From Myxococcales bacterium (lineage in GTDB: Bacteria > Myxococcota_A > UBA9042 > UBA3505): a DNA stretch of 62,535 nt. Shown one piece after another: positions 62,140-62,535 of this stretch (positions are counted from its first letter, which is position 1; each line of letters begins with the position of its first letter). A model generated the notes under the pieces. That model was given only the letters and a program-made list of their open reading frames with translations. It searched no databases and was not told the DNA's origin. The DNA is taken from the NCBI GenBank assembly GCA_002728755.1, contig PBVT01000020.1, positions 1 through 62,535 of the forward strand, read 5' to 3'. The position numbers were made by a program, and so were the translations under genes.

Positions 62140-62469
62140 TTAATGGCGTACACTCGCCGAATCACGAAAAGACTCCATGAGTCGGTGAACATCACGTTGT
62201 ACTCGTCGTTCTCGTTGGAGATCTCGTTTCCCATGGCTCCAGCTCATACCCGGCTCGTAGCGTGGAGCGTCACAATCCCTGGGAACAGCATACTCACGTC
62301 CCATATCATCAACCAGGACCGCCCATTCTCCTTCCAAACGGTCTACATCAAAGACCGCAGGTGTCATCGGTATCGGACAATCGGTCGCAGTCGTTGAATT
62401 AGCCAACGGAAGGGATGCACAAGCACCAAGAAGAAGTGAACTGAGAAATACAAGGATACATATTCGCAT
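62140..62469 (-). CDS. Small lipoprotein of unknown function
   Basis: 109 residues from ATG 62469; the open frame to 62520 is not needed. Lipobox LLGAC (Cys 16), then ASLPLANSTT and a charged C-terminal half (GKRDLQRERRVQRDVHRLME). No family is known. An inverted repeat GCACG/CGTGC (62483-62495) sits in its upstream region and might be an operator. Converges on the VolA-like gene four bases away. Confidence 0.7.
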   Translation of the reverse strand: MRICILVFLSSLLLGACASLPLANSTTATDCPIPMTPAVFDVDRLEGEWAVLVDDMGREYAVPRDCDAPRYEPGMSWSHGKRDLQRERRVQRDVHRLMESFRDSASVRH

Positions 62470-62535
62470 GCGAACTTCTAAAGCACGGCGCGTGCCACGC
62501 AAGAAGACCTTTGTATTCAAACACTTAGGTGTCGC

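Noticed and set aside
62475-62502. Promoter TTGCGT-N16-TAGAAG for the last lipoprotein
   Set aside because: Only 3/6 at -35, and the TAGAAG also fits a ribosome site; too weak to call.
1-62535. tRNA, rRNA, CRISPR, transposon or prophage
   Set aside because: No CCA-ended cloverleaf, array of spaced repeats, transposase or integrase was recognised; gene order and composition look chromosomal. A tRNAscan/Infernal run would settle the RNA part.

Overview
The window looks like a chromosomal segment of a Gram-negative, deltaproteobacteria-grade bacterium, most likely from the Myxococcota / Bradymonadia neighbourhood. The reasons are the Myxococcus-type cysteine-rich repeats (CGDG...CDDGN...DGC...C), an AgmX/PglI-type envelope protein, PEGA proteins, a Ser/Thr kinase next to an FHA-sigma54 activator, many lipoproteins, and lone TonB/ExbB genes. 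Base composition is moderate and even by eye. I see no tRNA, rRNA, CRISPR array, insertion sequence, integrase or replication origin. The assignment is by gene content only, with no database search.

Layout. 1-3.1 kb: secreted or surface cysteine-rich proteins, including a 50-residue secreted peptide. 3.1-8.8 kb (minus): priA, hemW and two further radical SAM genes in a tight run. 9-10.2 kb (plus): a lipoprotein with an apparently leaderless promoter. 10.2-14 kb (minus): a partial oligopeptide ABC transporter (oppC-D-F, no B or A) whose permease carries an EF-hand-rich extra loop. 14-17.2 kb (minus): an unknown membrane protein, a MepA-type murein endopeptidase and an isolated contractile-tail tube protein. 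17.5-27.4 kb (plus): KOW protein, lipoprotein, thrB, CPBP protease, PEGA protein, kelch-like lipoprotein, small helical protein, aroQ, and a dicarboxylate/amino-acid symporter with an inserted domain. 27.4-29 kb (minus): exbB and tonB. 29.1-32.8 kb (plus): biotin carboxylase, biotin carrier and B12-dependent mutase large subunit (propionyl/methylmalonyl-CoA type metabolism). 32.8-39 kb: a MoaD-MoaE fusion, a flippase-like protein, a GT-C-like membrane protein, lipoproteins, tlyA, xseB and a YraN-family gene. 39.1-43.3 kb: a ferritin-like protein, then the ribosome/tRNA operon rpsP-rimM-trmD-SPOUT-rplS-rnhB (minus). 43.5-46.3 kb: secA with a clear promoter.

46.5-62.5 kb (plus) is the most distinctive part. 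It starts with a signalling block: AgmX-type membrane protein, PEGA-tailed Ser/Thr kinase, FHA-sigma54 activator, and a small TTG-started protein resembling sigma-70 region 4. It continues with a compact potassium/osmotic operon: trkA, trkH, a 955-residue P-loop ATPase of unknown function, and a mscS-type channel that overlaps the ATPase gene. A large VolA-like lipoprotein, apparently lacking its nucleophile serine, and a small lipoprotein on the opposite strand close the window.

The best candidates for undescribed biology are (i) the trkA-trkH-ATPase-MscS operon, with an alternating CG tract placed directly before its -10 box, and (ii) the OppC permease with about four EF-hand-like loops in its first periplasmic loop. 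Promoters were found by eye against the sigma-70 consensus and are unproven.
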